A DNA stretch of 64,000 nucleotides from the NCBI GenBank assembly GCA_963810905.1, contig CAWEPG010000015.1, positions 124,001-188,000 on the forward strand. The letters run 5' to 3'. The notes beneath the pieces are model-generated. The model searched no databases, had not been told where the DNA came from, and worked only from the letters and a program-made list of their open reading frames with translations. This DNA comes from CAWBAT01 sp963810905 (lineage in GTDB: Bacteria > Acidobacteriota > Terriglobia > Versatilivoradales > Versatilivoraceae). Shown here in pieces: positions 1 through 8,401 of the stretch (its first letter is position 1; the number at the start of each line of letters is the position of its first letter). Position numbers and translations under genes: made by a program.

Positions 1-1
1 G

Positions 2-1006
2 GTTGAGCCGGACATCGCCTTAATCAAATACAAAAAATTGGTGGGGGGCGGTTTGCTTAAGATTGTGAATCAAACTGTTCCGGAAGCCCTGCGGCACTTG
101 GATTATTCCGACGAGCAGATAAATGAAATCATCAAGTATATTGATGAAAATGAGACGATTGAAGGTGCGCCACACCTTAGAGAAGATCACTTGCCCGTCT
201 TTGACTGTGCATTCAAGCCTCTCAATGGGGTCCGTTCCATCCACTATACGGGCCACTTGAAAATGATGGCCGCGGTGCAACCCTTCCTTTCGGGGGCTAT
301 TTCCAAGACGGTCAATATGCCCGAAGAAGTGACGGTTGAAGAAATTGAACAGGCTTATATCGAAGGGTGGAAGTTAGGACTGAAAGCCCTGGCCATCTAT
401 CGCGATGGATCTAAGCGTTCACAACCTTTGAATACGAGCATGCAAGAGGCAAAACAGGAAGCCGCCAAGCCGGTTCGCCGCCGTCTCCCGGACGAGCGAA
501 AATCAATCACCCACAAGTTCAGCATTGCGGGACACGATGGGTACATTACCGTGGGAATGTACCATGATGGAACACCCGGTGAAATTTTTGTCGTGATGGC
601 GAAACAAGGCTCCGTCGTTTCCGGATTGATGGATACGGTGGCCACATCGATTTCACTGGCTTTACAGTACGGAGTTCCATTGAAGGTCCTAGTTGACAAG
701 TTCAGCCATAGCCGGTTTGAGCCTTCAGGGTTTACGAACAATCCGACGATTCCAATCGCCAAATCAATTGTCGATTACATTTTCCGCTGGCTTGGGCAAA
801 AGTTCCTTTCCACGGAAGAGCAGGCTCCAGCCGGAAATTCTGGAGCAGCAGAAGTGGGGCAGGCCGAATCCATTCAAAATCATGAGCGCCAGGTGTTCCA
901 ATCTCAAGCGGATGCGCCCCCTTGTCCTGAGTGCGGCGCCATCATGGTTCGCAACGCGGCCTGTTATAAGTGCCTTAATTGCGGAACGACCAACGGGTGC
1001 AGCTAG
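2..1006 (+). CDS. nrdJ: Vitamin B12-dependent (class II) ribonucleotide reductase, C-terminal part
   Basis: Partial gene: the frame is open to the left edge, so only about the last 334 residues are present. Class II reductase makes deoxyribonucleotides using adenosylcobalamin, without need of oxygen. Seen: the end of the barrel (EGWKLGLKALAIYRDGSKRSQPL, here split as EGWKLGLKALAIYRDGSK plus tail), then a TSCPD-type domain (around GHDGYITVGMYHDGTPGEIF to FTNNPTIPIAKSI) and a C-terminal zinc-ribbon with CPEC and CYKCLNCG pairs, which in this family re-reduces the active site. A HIT gene follows convergently 30 bp away. The family call is firm; the catalytic and cobalamin-binding parts lie outside the window. 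Confidence 0.93.
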   Translation, partial: VEPDIALIKYKKLVGGGLLKIVNQTVPEALRHLDYSDEQINEIIKYIDENETIEGAPHLREDHLPVFDCAFKPLNGVRSIHYTGHLKMMAAVQPFLSGAISKTVNMPEEVTVEEIEQAYIEGWKLGLKALAIYRDGSKRSQPLNTSMQEAKQEAAKPVRRRLPDERKSITHKFSIAGHDGYITVGMYHDGTPGEIFVVMAKQGSVVSGLMDTVATSISLALQYGVPLKVLVDKFSHSRFEPSGFTNNPTIPIAKSIVDYIFRWLGQKFLSTEEQAPAGNSGAAEVGQAESIQNHERQVFQSQADAPPCPECGAIMVRNAACYKCLNCGTTNGCS

Positions 1007-1036
1007 CGATGGTGCCGTGAACCTTCTGGTTCTGCC

Positions 1037-1381
1037 TTATCCTGGCGGCCACTGCATGGGCCTGCCCGCCAGCAAATGCAGATGGATGTGAAAGACCGAT
1101 TGCCCAGCATTGGGGCCGGTGTTGATGACAATTCGATAACCAGTTGTGTCTACCTTGTGTCGAAGAGCCAGTTCCTTGGCAATGAAGATGAGGTGACCTA
1201 ACAATCCCTCATCTTCAGGTCCCAGTTCGTTGAGGGATTCGACGTGGCTCTTGGGGATTACTAACAAATGCAACGGCGCTTTTGGATGGATGTCTTCAAA
1301 GGCAAGACAATCCTTATCTTCGAAAACAATTTTCGCAGGCAATTCCCTTTTTGAAATCTGGCAGAAAGCGCAGCGGGTCAT
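1037..1381 (-). CDS. HIT family protein (HINT-like nucleotide hydrolase)
   Basis: About 114 residues, the usual size of HINT/PKCI-type purine nucleoside phosphoramidases. The N-terminal CAFCQI matches the family's CxFC start, and the histidine-triad motif HIHLHLL lies at about residues 98-104 after QSVF. An upstream in-frame ATG at 1399 would add six residues. I prefer 1381 because an AAGGCGAG sequence sits just before it and family members begin close to the CxFC motif. It is the last gene of the leftward rpmE-DUF1385-prfA-prmC series, 30 bp after prmC. Exact substrate cannot be told from sequence. Confidence 0.88.
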   Translation of the reverse strand: MTRCAFCQISKRELPAKIVFEDKDCLAFEDIHPKAPLHLLVIPKSHVESLNELGPEDEGLLGHLIFIAKELALRHKVDTTGYRIVINTGPNAGQSVFHIHLHLLAGRPMQWPPG

Positions 1382-1411
1382 TTTTACTCGCCTTTCCATT
1401 GAGAGTCCCCT

Positions 1412-2272
1412 TCAAACAGATTCCTTCCTGGCAATGACAACGCGTGGAATCTGATTAAAGTCGGCTTTGATTTGAGGGGGATTCCACCCCTTGCCAAATA
1501 GGTTAAGGACATCTTCTTTCATACTGAAGCCAATTTCCATCAACAAATGGCCTTGCGGCCTGAGGGCGCGAAGCGCCTGGGGAATCAGCCTCTCGTAGAC
1601 CGTCAATCCGCGCGATCCCCCAATCAAAGCGAGGCGGGGCTCCCATTCGCGCACTTCCCTCTGCAACCCTGCGAAATCTTTCTCGGAAACATAGGGGGGA
1701 TTAGAAACGACACCATCTAGAACCTCTTCACCCAGCTCCTTCGGAGTCAGGGCAAGCAAGTCGCCCTGCAGAAACTCCAGGCGAGGCAGCACGCGGTGTC
1801 TAGCGGCATTCCTTTTTGCAACCTCGAGGGCCGCTTCAGAAATATCCACGGCGTAAACACGGGCGGAGGGGAGCAATACCGCAAGGCTCACCGCAATGCA
1901 GCCAGAGCCTGTCCCCACATCAATAATCCTTGGGGACGGAACAACCGAAAAGACACTTCGCGCCGCGTCAACCAAAAGTTCGGTCTCGGGGCGAGGGATC
2001 AAGACATCGGGAGTTACTTCAAATTCCATCCCCAAAAATTCCTGCACCCCTAAAATGTATTGCAACGGTTTGCCTTGACTGCGTTCTGCGACGAAACAGA
2101 AGAAATTATCGATCGGCTCGGGATCCAGGTCTTCGCGCGTGTGAGCCATGAGGTAGCTTCTCTTCTTGTCCAGAACATGGCTCAACATCAATTCAGCATC
2201 TTGTCTGGGATTCGTCACTCCTTCCTGTTCCAATATTCCTGTCGCCGCAGCGAGCGCTTCGAATATCTTCAT
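1412..2272 (-). CDS. prmC: Release factor glutamine methyltransferase PrmC (HemK)
   Basis: 286 residues, normal for PrmC, which methylates the glutamine of the GGQ loop of release factors RF1 and RF2 using S-adenosylmethionine. Seen: an N-terminal helical domain, the LIPRPETE segment, the SAM-binding motif IDVGTGSGCIAVSLA (about residues 117-131) and the catalytic NPPYVSEKD motif that holds the target glutamine. It lies directly downstream of prfA, its substrate gene, on the same strand (39 bp gap), the classic prfA-prmC order. Start ATG at 2272 agrees with family length. Confidence 0.96.
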   Translation of the reverse strand: MKIFEALAAATGILEQEGVTNPRQDAELMLSHVLDKKRSYLMAHTREDLDPEPIDNFFCFVAERSQGKPLQYILGVQEFLGMEFEVTPDVLIPRPETELLVDAARSVFSVVPSPRIIDVGTGSGCIAVSLAVLLPSARVYAVDISEAALEVAKRNAARHRVLPRLEFLQGDLLALTPKELGEEVLDGVVSNPPYVSEKDFAGLQREVREWEPRLALIGGSRGLTVYERLIPQALRALRPQGHLLMEIGFSMKEDVLNLFGKGWNPPQIKADFNQIPRVVIARKESV

Positions 2273-2311
2273 TGATTAAAGGTAGCGATGTGGATCAGGC
2301 TAGAAACTGAA

Positions 2312-3394
2312 TCAGGAACTGACAGCCATTTCGTTCTTCAGTTTTTCAGTTTGAAAGAATGTGACAAGAGCGTCTAACACATTCGCGATATCGCCTTCCA
2401 TAATACGGTCCAGTTGATGAATCGTGAGGCCGATGCGATGATCTGTCAAACGATTTTGGGGGAAGTTATAAGTGCGGATCTTCTCACTTCGATCTCCCGT
2501 ACCGACTTGGGATCTGCGGTCCTGGGCAATCGCCTTGCGTTGTTCTTCTAATGCGAGATCGTATAGGCGCGAGCGCAGCACGCGGAGTGCTTTTGCACGA
2601 TTCTTAATTTGAGACTTCTCATCCTGACAGGAAACCACCAGTCCAGTAGGCAGGTGCGTGATCCGGACGGCCGAATAAGTCGTGTTGACGGACTGTCCAC
2701 CCGGGCCGGAGGAACAGAAGGTATCGATACGCAAGTCTTTCTCACTAATCTGAATTTCAACTTCATCCGCCTCGGGCAAAACGGCAACAGTTACTGCGGA
2801 GGTATGGACCCGACCGCTCCCCTCTGTAGCGGGAACTCGCTGAACACGGTGGACCCCGCTTTCGTACTTCAGCCGGCTAAAGACCCTCTTGCCTTCAATG
2901 ATGGCAATGACCTCTTTTAATCCACCCACTCCGGAAGGGCTGGAAGAAACAATCTCAACTTTCCAGCCTTGAGACTCGGCAAAACGGGTGTACATGCGGA
3001 AGAGCTCCTGCGCAAAAAGACTAGCCTCATCTCCCCCCGTCCCAGCCCGAATTTCAAGCAAAACGTTTTTCTCGTCATTGGGATCCTTGGGAAGCAGGAG
3101 CACCTTGAGATCTTCCTCAACTTTCCCGAGCTTGCTTTCCAGTGACGCCAGTTCTTCCTCTGCGAGGACTCGAAGGTCCTCTTCGGAGGCGTGGTCCACT
3201 AACATTTGCTTGGCTTGCGCAATCTCAATCTTCAACTGCTTATATTCCCGGAATTTTTCAATGATGGGCGTCAGATCACTATGCGTCTTGGCGTGCTTCT
3301 GATATCTGGAAGCATCCGACAGCACGTCGGGATCCATGATCAGACGTGTGATCTCTGCGTATTTGGTTTCTAATAATTCCAACTTGTCAAACAT
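2312..3394 (-). CDS. prfA: Peptide chain release factor 1
   Basis: 360 residues, full length RF1, which ends translation at UAA and UAG. Seen: N-terminal coiled helical domain, the PCRF domain (EIRAGTGGDEASLFAQELFRMY), the stop-codon reading PAT tripeptide in VQRVPATEGSGRVHTS, which marks RF1 rather than RF2 (SPF), and the peptidyl-hydrolysis loop SGPGGQSVNTT. The C-terminal helices are complete. Co-oriented between the DUF1385 gene (9 bp gap) and prmC. UGA stop reading is left to RF2, not in this window, which is relevant because UGA appears to be recoded at 49.5 and 50.8 kb. Confidence 0.97.
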   Translation of the reverse strand: MFDKLELLETKYAEITRLIMDPDVLSDASRYQKHAKTHSDLTPIIEKFREYKQLKIEIAQAKQMLVDHASEEDLRVLAEEELASLESKLGKVEEDLKVLLLPKDPNDEKNVLLEIRAGTGGDEASLFAQELFRMYTRFAESQGWKVEIVSSSPSGVGGLKEVIAIIEGKRVFSRLKYESGVHRVQRVPATEGSGRVHTSAVTVAVLPEADEVEIQISEKDLRIDTFCSSGPGGQSVNTTYSAVRITHLPTGLVVSCQDEKSQIKNRAKALRVLRSRLYDLALEEQRKAIAQDRRSQVGTGDRSEKIRTYNFPQNRLTDHRIGLTIHQLDRIMEGDIANVLDALVTFFQTEKLKNEMAVSS

Positions 3395-3403
3395 GGGGAA
3401 TGG

Positions 3404-4414
3404 TTAGGCCGTTGCCAGGCTTGGTGCTGATTCTTCCAGCTGCAAGGCATCTTCCAGCGCGCGAATGGCAATCTCCAACTGGCCTTCGTCAGGCTCTTTG
3501 GTCGTCACCCTCTGGAGCCATAACCCGGGCATGGTCAGCAGATTGAGTAAACGACTCTTGCGAAAAGCAGCAAAACGAATGATTTCGTAAGAGATTCCGG
3601 CAATGAAAGGAATCAAAACAACGCGTGAAAGCAATTTGGGCAGGAATGAGTCAAAGGGAATGAACGCATACACTAACATACTGATCAGCATAACCACCAT
3701 TAAGAAACTGGTTCCACAACGTGGATGCAGCGTGGAATATTTCTTGGCATTCGATACGGAAAGACGTTCATGGGATTCAAAAGTAAAAACAACTTTATGT
3801 TCTGCACCGTGATATTCAAACATTCTTCGAATGTCGCGGAGACGCGAAACAAGAAAAATGTAGAGCAGAAAAATACCCATCCGTATCATCCCGTCAACCA
3901 AACTGAATACGAACCGGTTCTCAAGACTCGTCAGACGAAGCTTCAACCAACTGGTTAGGAGGAGTGGGAGCACCTTGAAAAGGAGAATAAAAAAACCCAA
4001 CGCAATCAAGATGTTTACTGTCATAAGCCAATGGGATATTTCTCGTCCCGTCTTCTCAGACCCTGCCGGTTCCCCGCTCTTCGAGTGGGCATCGAGACCG
4101 GAAAGAATTTGATCCGAAGAGAATTTCAGTGCGCGAATCCCTAATGTGAAGGCTTGTCCTAATATTGAAACCCCTCGGATGACCGGCAAGCCCCACATCG
4201 ATTTTCGATCGGCAGGTCGTTGTAAATGATCCTTTTTAACCGCTATGGAACCGTCCCCCTTCCTAACGGCAATTGAATAGGAACGTGGAGAACGCATCAT
4301 GACCCCTTCAAAGACAGCCTGCCCTCCGACGAGAACATCCTCACCCGCATTCAAAAGAAATAGGGTGAAATTTGCAATCCAAAGCTTCATAAACCAGAAG
4401 GCACGCAATATCAT
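3404..4414 (-). CDS. DUF1385 (YqhQ-like) membrane protein
   Basis: Up to 336 residues. The conserved opening VGGQAVFEGVMMRSP is diagnostic of the DUF1385/YqhQ family. Several membrane helices follow (VNILIALGFFILLFKVLPLLLTS and the FLLYIFLV region), then the family's EYHGAEHKVV and HPRCGTSFL motifs, then more helices. Molecular role is unproven in the family. The ORF opens about 27 residues before the conserved core; internal starts nearer VGGQ are possible. Its place between rpmE and prfA is a common bacterial arrangement, 9 bp before prfA, which suggests co-transcription. Confidence 0.9.
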   Translation of the reverse strand: MILRAFWFMKLWIANFTLFLLNAGEDVLVGGQAVFEGVMMRSPRSYSIAVRKGDGSIAVKKDHLQRPADRKSMWGLPVIRGVSILGQAFTLGIRALKFSSDQILSGLDAHSKSGEPAGSEKTGREISHWLMTVNILIALGFFILLFKVLPLLLTSWLKLRLTSLENRFVFSLVDGMIRMGIFLLYIFLVSRLRDIRRMFEYHGAEHKVVFTFESHERLSVSNAKKYSTLHPRCGTSFLMVVMLISMLVYAFIPFDSFLPKLLSRVVLIPFIAGISYEIIRFAAFRKSRLLNLLTMPGLWLQRVTTKEPDEGQLEIAIRALEDALQLEESAPSLATA

Positions 4415-4488
4415 AAAAAAAATCCAACTTCCCCTGAAAGATTTGTGACGTCCGAATCCTGTCGAACTGAAAAAGACAGACTAATCAG

Positions 4489-4713
4489 TTAGCTTGTAGT
4501 GGGTTGCTTTACTTTTGGGCTGTACTTCCTGTTGAAGCGCTCAACGCGACCGGCCGTGTCGACCAATTTCTGTTTACCTGTGAAGAAAGGGTGGCACTTG
4601 GAGCAGATTTCCAGTCGAATATCCGCACCTTTTGCCGAACGTGTCTTAAAAGTCTCTCCACAGGCGCAAGATACGGTCACTTCAATATATTTTGGATGAA
4701 TGTTTTCTTTCAT
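4489..4713 (-). CDS. rpmE: 50S ribosomal protein L31
   Basis: 74 residues, beginning MKENIHPKYIEVTVSCACGE, typical bL31. The four zinc-ligand cysteines are present (C16, C18, C37, C40), so this is the zinc-binding C+ paralogue rather than the zinc-free form made in zinc starvation. First gene of the leftward operon; a good sigma-70 promoter lies about 55 bp upstream at 4766-4794. The last residues (KVKQPTTS) are a short flexible tail. Confidence 0.97.
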   Translation of the reverse strand: MKENIHPKYIEVTVSCACGETFKTRSAKGADIRLEICSKCHPFFTGKQKLVDTAGRVERFNRKYSPKVKQPTTS

Positions 4714-4765
4714 AATTCCTTTGCCTCTAGCAGTAATTCCCCTTGAAATACCTCAAAACCTTGCA

Positions 4766-4794
4766 ATTATAAGATCAGTCGATCATACTGGCAA
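4766..4794 (-). promoter_or_regulatory. Sigma-70 promoter of the rpmE operon
   Basis: Read on the minus strand, a -35 box TTGCCA (4789-4794) and a perfect -10 box TATAAT (4766-4771) are separated by exactly 17 bp. The predicted start point near 4759 leaves a leader of about 45 nt before rpmE. No hairpin or operator is evident between promoter and gene. Confidence 0.75.
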
Positions 4795-5110
4795 GGACAA
4801 AGTAGAGGAAGAAATTAGCTGAATTTAAGTCTAACAAATTAAACTAGTTATTAGGAAAATCCGTGAAGCTCCCGAAACACCTTTCCCCCAGAGTTTCAGG
4901 GCCTTAAGAAACAATGTCTGTCGTTTTGGACTGGAATAAGTGTGAATGACTAACCATGGCGTAGAAAAGTGATAGGGATTGCAATCTTCCTTATAATATA
5001 ATGGTTTCCGTGAAATTTCCGATTTACAAAGTATTCGGTATTTTACCCTCGGGTGATGCCATTCAGGTAATCGAATAGAGGGATTTTTAGGTATAGTCCC
5101 AGAATCGCCA
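4795..5110. other. Divergent intergenic region between rpmE and sppA
   Basis: About 315 bp, AT-rich, with no ORF of interest. Its left edge adjoins the rpmE promoter. Toward sppA a TATAAT lies at 4992-4997, but no convincing -35 stands 16-18 bp before it, so the sppA promoter is not assigned. I see no RNA gene here. Confidence 0.5.
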
Positions 5111-6016
5111 ATGAATAATCGTCATTCAAAGCTCTTAGTTTGGGTCATTGTAGGTGGGGGGCTGTTTGTTTTATTCGTAGTAACTCTATTCGCGCTTGTA
5201 CTTTATACCGTGCGTGATGATGATGGTGAGACTTTGAGTTTTGGGGACAACAAGATTGGCGTCGTCGAACTCAGTGGAGTCATTCTGGAATCAAAAAGCT
5301 TGATTGAACAATTGCAACGATTTGCCGAGAGCTCTTCCATTCGAGCCATCATCCTGCGGATTGACAGCCCTGGTGGTGGAGTCGCTGCCTCTCAAGAGAT
5401 ATTCAATGAAGTGCTTCGCTTAAGAAAGGTAAAAAAGAAAATTATTGTCTCTTCGATAGCATCGGTTGGGGCCTCTGGTGCTTATTACATTGCTTGCGGG
5501 ACCGACAAAATCATAGCCAATCCTGGCACTGTGACCGGAAGCATTGGTGTCATCGCCGAGTGGATTAATTATGGCGAACTCATGAAGTGGGCAAAATTAA
5601 AGAATATTGTCTTCAAAAGTGGAGAACTCAAAGATGCTCCTTCTCCCATTCGGGAACTGACGGTGGCCGAAAAAAAATATTTGCAAAATATCATTGATGA
5701 TATGTACATTCAGTTTCTTACTGCTGTAGCTGAAGGCAGGAAGTTGGATGTCGAGAAGGTCCGTCAGCTGGCTGACGGACGAGTTTACACAGGCAAGGAT
5801 GCGAAAGATAAAGGCTTGATCGATGAGCTCGGCGGGCTGCAGGAAGCCGTCGAAATCACCTCCAAATTGGTTCAGATTACCGGAGAGCCCAAGCTCGTCT
5901 ATCCACCCAAATCCAAGAAGGGATTGCTTGGCCTCCTGTTTGACGATGCTTCAACAGTTCTTCCGCTGAATTCGGCTCTCGACAGCCGGATTCAGTTTTC
6001 ATATGTATGGAAGTAA
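5111..6016 (+). CDS. sppA: Signal peptide peptidase SppA, short form
   Basis: 301 residues, the length of the short (B. subtilis-type) S49 peptidase that degrades cleaved signal peptides in the membrane. One N-terminal transmembrane helix (about residues 8-33) leaves the protease outside. Motifs: RIDSPGGGVAASQEI; the catalytic serine in SVGASGAYYIA (about S122); the lysine base in SGELKDAPSP (about K174); and TGSIGVI. Begins ATG at 5111. The next gene, HU, follows after 110 bp. Confidence 0.95.
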   Translation: MNNRHSKLLVWVIVGGGLFVLFVVTLFALVLYTVRDDDGETLSFGDNKIGVVELSGVILESKSLIEQLQRFAESSSIRAIILRIDSPGGGVAASQEIFNEVLRLRKVKKKIIVSSIASVGASGAYYIACGTDKIIANPGTVTGSIGVIAEWINYGELMKWAKLKNIVFKSGELKDAPSPIRELTVAEKKYLQNIIDDMYIQFLTAVAEGRKLDVEKVRQLADGRVYTGKDAKDKGLIDELGGLQEAVEITSKLVQITGEPKLVYPPKSKKGLLGLLFDDASTVLPLNSALDSRIQFSYVWK

Positions 6017-6126
6017 AACTCTGCCGATTCTTGCCAAGTGAGTTGGGGCCACACTTAAGCCAAAAGAATTTTTGAAACGCAGGATCCCGAATTTTCTGAT
6101 TTCTGATAACAAATCAAGGAGAGAAT

Positions 6127-6408
6127 ATGACCAAGGCAGACCTGATTGATGAAGTCTCAAAGGTGACGGAATTGAGTCGCAAAGATTCGGAAGTGATTGT
6201 CGAGACGCTCTTCGACAGTATCATTAAGGCTCTAAGAAATGGCGACAAACTGGAAGTTCGCGGCTTCGGGAGTTTCCGAATTCGCGAGCGGAAAGCCCGT
6301 CAGGGGCGAAATCCCAAAACGGGGGAAAAAGTCAGCGTCCCGGAGAAAAAAGTGCCTTACTTTAAACCCAGTAAAGAACTCAAAGACCTCATTAATAGCG
6401 TCAGCTAG
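6127..6408 (+). CDS. HU/IHF family DNA-binding protein
   Basis: 93 residues, a small basic histone-like protein that bends DNA as a dimer. Seen: an N-terminal helical dimer region (MTKADLIDEVSKVTELSRKDSE), the GFGSFRIRER strand segment, the DNA-contacting arm with GRNPKTGE, and the FKPSKELK C-terminus. A strong Shine-Dalgarno (AAGGAGAG) lies 5-12 nt before ATG 6127. HU versus IHF-beta cannot be settled from sequence alone. The HIT gene starts 1 bp after the stop, so the two are co-translated. Confidence 0.95.
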   Translation: MTKADLIDEVSKVTELSRKDSEVIVETLFDSIIKALRNGDKLEVRGFGSFRIRERKARQGRNPKTGEKVSVPEKKVPYFKPSKELKDLINSVS

Positions 6409-6409
6409 C

Positions 6410-6895
6410 ATGGATTATTTATGGACTCCCTGGAGATACCAATACATCGCGAACATCAAGAATTTAGATCGCTGTGTCTTCTGTCTCGGTCACGGAGGGG
6501 AAGATGACGAAAGAGATTTCGTTCTCCATCGAGGAGAATTCAATTTTGTCATTTTGAATATTTATCCTTACACGAGCGGACATCTCCTAATAGCTCCCTA
6601 TAAACATACTGCCGATTTTTCTCTCTGTTCAACCGAGGTGTGCTCGGAAATGATGAACCTGGCGAAATCGTGCAAACAGGCCATCCAAGAGGTCTATCAA
6701 CCCGACGGGTTTAACATCGGCATGAATTTGGGGCGATGTGCTGGGGCTGGAGTCGAACATCACTTGCACCTGCACATTGTTCCCCGATGGATTGGCGATG
6801 CAAACTTCATGACGATCATCGGAGAAACACGCATTCTGCCGGACACACTGGAAAGTACCTTCTTGAAATTGCGGCCACACTTCTCCTCTCTTTAG
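6410..6895 (+). CDS. HIT family hydrolase (AP4A phosphorylase/FHIT-like)
   Basis: Start ATG 6410 gives 161 residues beginning MDYLWTPWRYQYI, the hallmark opening of the Ap4A-phosphorylase-like HIT branch; the frame is open further upstream, but that overlaps HU. Seen: CVFCLGH (a CxxC-type pair), FNFVILNIYPYTSGHLLIAPYKH, NIGMNLGRCAGAGVEHHLHLHIVPRW with the histidine triad HLHLHIV. It likely handles dinucleoside polyphosphates or nucleotidyl adducts. It is distinct from the HIT protein at 1.0-1.4 kb, which belongs to the short HINT branch. Confidence 0.92.
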   Translation: MDYLWTPWRYQYIANIKNLDRCVFCLGHGGEDDERDFVLHRGEFNFVILNIYPYTSGHLLIAPYKHTADFSLCSTEVCSEMMNLAKSCKQAIQEVYQPDGFNIGMNLGRCAGAGVEHHLHLHIVPRWIGDANFMTIIGETRILPDTLESTFLKLRPHFSSL

Positions 6896-7202
6896 GGCTC
6901 TCCGCTTCGAGTATTAGTCCAAGTAGAGCCCGAATGTCCTGATATTTTCTTCCCAAGAGCTCTCTTAACGACCTCTCCTAAAGATTCTTTCAAATAAACC
7001 GATCAATATGTCCTTAAGGACTGTCAAACCTTGATATTGAATTCATGGACTGATCTTTAAGGGCAGTATTCTAAATTTGTGTTTTATTCTTTCCCGAAAA
7101 GAAAATGGATATAGCTCTAGTTACCTTTTTGTACTTCTTCCTTGATTTCGAAATTCAAAAGCTGTAAGTTTTCGCCCTGATTAAGTACATATTCGTAACA
7201 AG
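6896..7202. other. Intergenic region before the two-component pair
   Basis: About 307 bp. A 7-bp inverted repeat GGGCTCT/AGAGCCC (6895-6901 and 6925-6931) begins in the HIT stop codon, but it encloses 23 nt and has no following T-run, so I do not call it a terminator. The rest is AT-rich and presumably holds the promoter for the sensor kinase; none is clear enough to place. Confidence 0.4.
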
Positions 7203-8339
7203 TTGGTAAAGTTTTCCATGTTTTATACGGTTCCAGAGAAAGATTTTGGGCTAAAGATCCTCAACAGTCTGCGTTGCGGCATATTATCCATTGATCGCGA
7301 GAACAGGATTACCGCTGTCAACGAGATTGCGATACGGATACTTGAGCTTGAGAATCGGGATTATGTTGGAGAAGACGTTCGAGAGGTGCTGAAGAATCAG
7401 CAGTTTTTTCTGCAACTACTCAGTGGCGCCTATCAAATGAAGAATCTGCCGAGTCGCGCAGAGATGGATATACGTTTGAGGGAAGGAGCCAGCCGGACAG
7501 TAGGGTATACTATCTCATTTATCAAAGATGAAGATGGCAATATTAGCGGAATCTCTTTATTTTTCAAAGACTTAACTTTAGTTGAACAGCTTAACGAGCA
7601 AGAAAAGCTAAAAGACCGCTTAGCAGCCCTTGGGCAAATGGCCGCTGGTCTCGCTCACGAAATCCGAAATCCTCTTGCAGCCATTGAGTTAACCGCCAGT
7701 CTGATTAAACGAAAGCTGATAGGCCATCCGAATCACACGACCCAACTTGAATCAATCCAATCTGAGGTCAGAAAGCTCAATAAGATTGTGACGGATTGCC
7801 TGGAATTTGTTCGGCCAGTCAAGATCAGCCAGGAAAAAGTTAATCTGGTGTCGCTGTTGGACGAAAGCATCCTAATTGCTTTGTCAACAGTCGAAAAGAA
7901 GGAAATTCTGCTCCGGAAGAATTTCCTGGCCACTCCTCCGGTGTCAGTGGATTACAACCAGATGAAACAAGTAGTTGTCAATATCCTAGTCAACGCCTTA
8001 CAAGCTCTAAAGGATCATGGGAGCATTGAGATATCCTGTGGCCCGTCGTCCTCCTTTCAGAGAAATGCTGCTTATGGAAATGGAAAATTTTCCGATATGA
8101 ATTTAGGAAGGCAGCTCTGCATGTCCTCATACGCCTGGGTAAAAATAGCCGATAACGGACAGGGGATTCCTGAAGATGTTTTGAGCAAGATTTTCTATCC
8201 ATTTTTCACTACCAAGGAAAAAGGATCCGGGATTGGTTTGGCAATTGCCCAGAAGATCGTCGAAAGTCACCATGGGAGTATCGACGTTGAAAGTGAACCT
8301 AGCGTAGGGACAACGTTTACTCTCAAGCTCCCGTTGTAG
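7203..8339 (+). CDS. NtrB-like PAS sensor histidine kinase
   Basis: Up to 378 residues. Domain order: a PAS domain (about 15-130, ILSIDRENRITAVNE to GISLFFKDLT), HisKA dimerisation helix with the phospho-accepting H-box GLAHEIRNPLAAIELTAS, then a HATPase with the N-box (VVNILVNALQAL), G1 (DNGQGIP) and G2 (KGSGIGLAIAQKIV). There is no transmembrane helix, so it is cytosolic like NtrB. The first codon is TTG at 7203; ATG at 7218 is an equally possible start. The NtrC-type partner gene follows 62 bp downstream. The input signal is unknown. Confidence 0.92.
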   Translation: MVKFSMFYTVPEKDFGLKILNSLRCGILSIDRENRITAVNEIAIRILELENRDYVGEDVREVLKNQQFFLQLLSGAYQMKNLPSRAEMDIRLREGASRTVGYTISFIKDEDGNISGISLFFKDLTLVEQLNEQEKLKDRLAALGQMAAGLAHEIRNPLAAIELTASLIKRKLIGHPNHTTQLESIQSEVRKLNKIVTDCLEFVRPVKISQEKVNLVSLLDESILIALSTVEKKEILLRKNFLATPPVSVDYNQMKQVVVNILVNALQALKDHGSIEISCGPSSSFQRNAAYGNGKFSDMNLGRQLCMSSYAWVKIADNGQGIPEDVLSKIFYPFFTTKEKGSGIGLAIAQKIVESHHGSIDVESEPSVGTTFTLKLPL

Positions 8340-8401
8340 TTAAGGGAGTTAAGAGGTGAGTACTTACAGAAATCAGACAGATTCCGAAAATTAGTGGATA
8401 C

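Noticed and set aside
6895..6931. GGGCTCT/AGAGCCC inverted repeat as terminator
   Set aside because: 23-nt loop, no T-run, and left arm overlaps the HIT stop codon.
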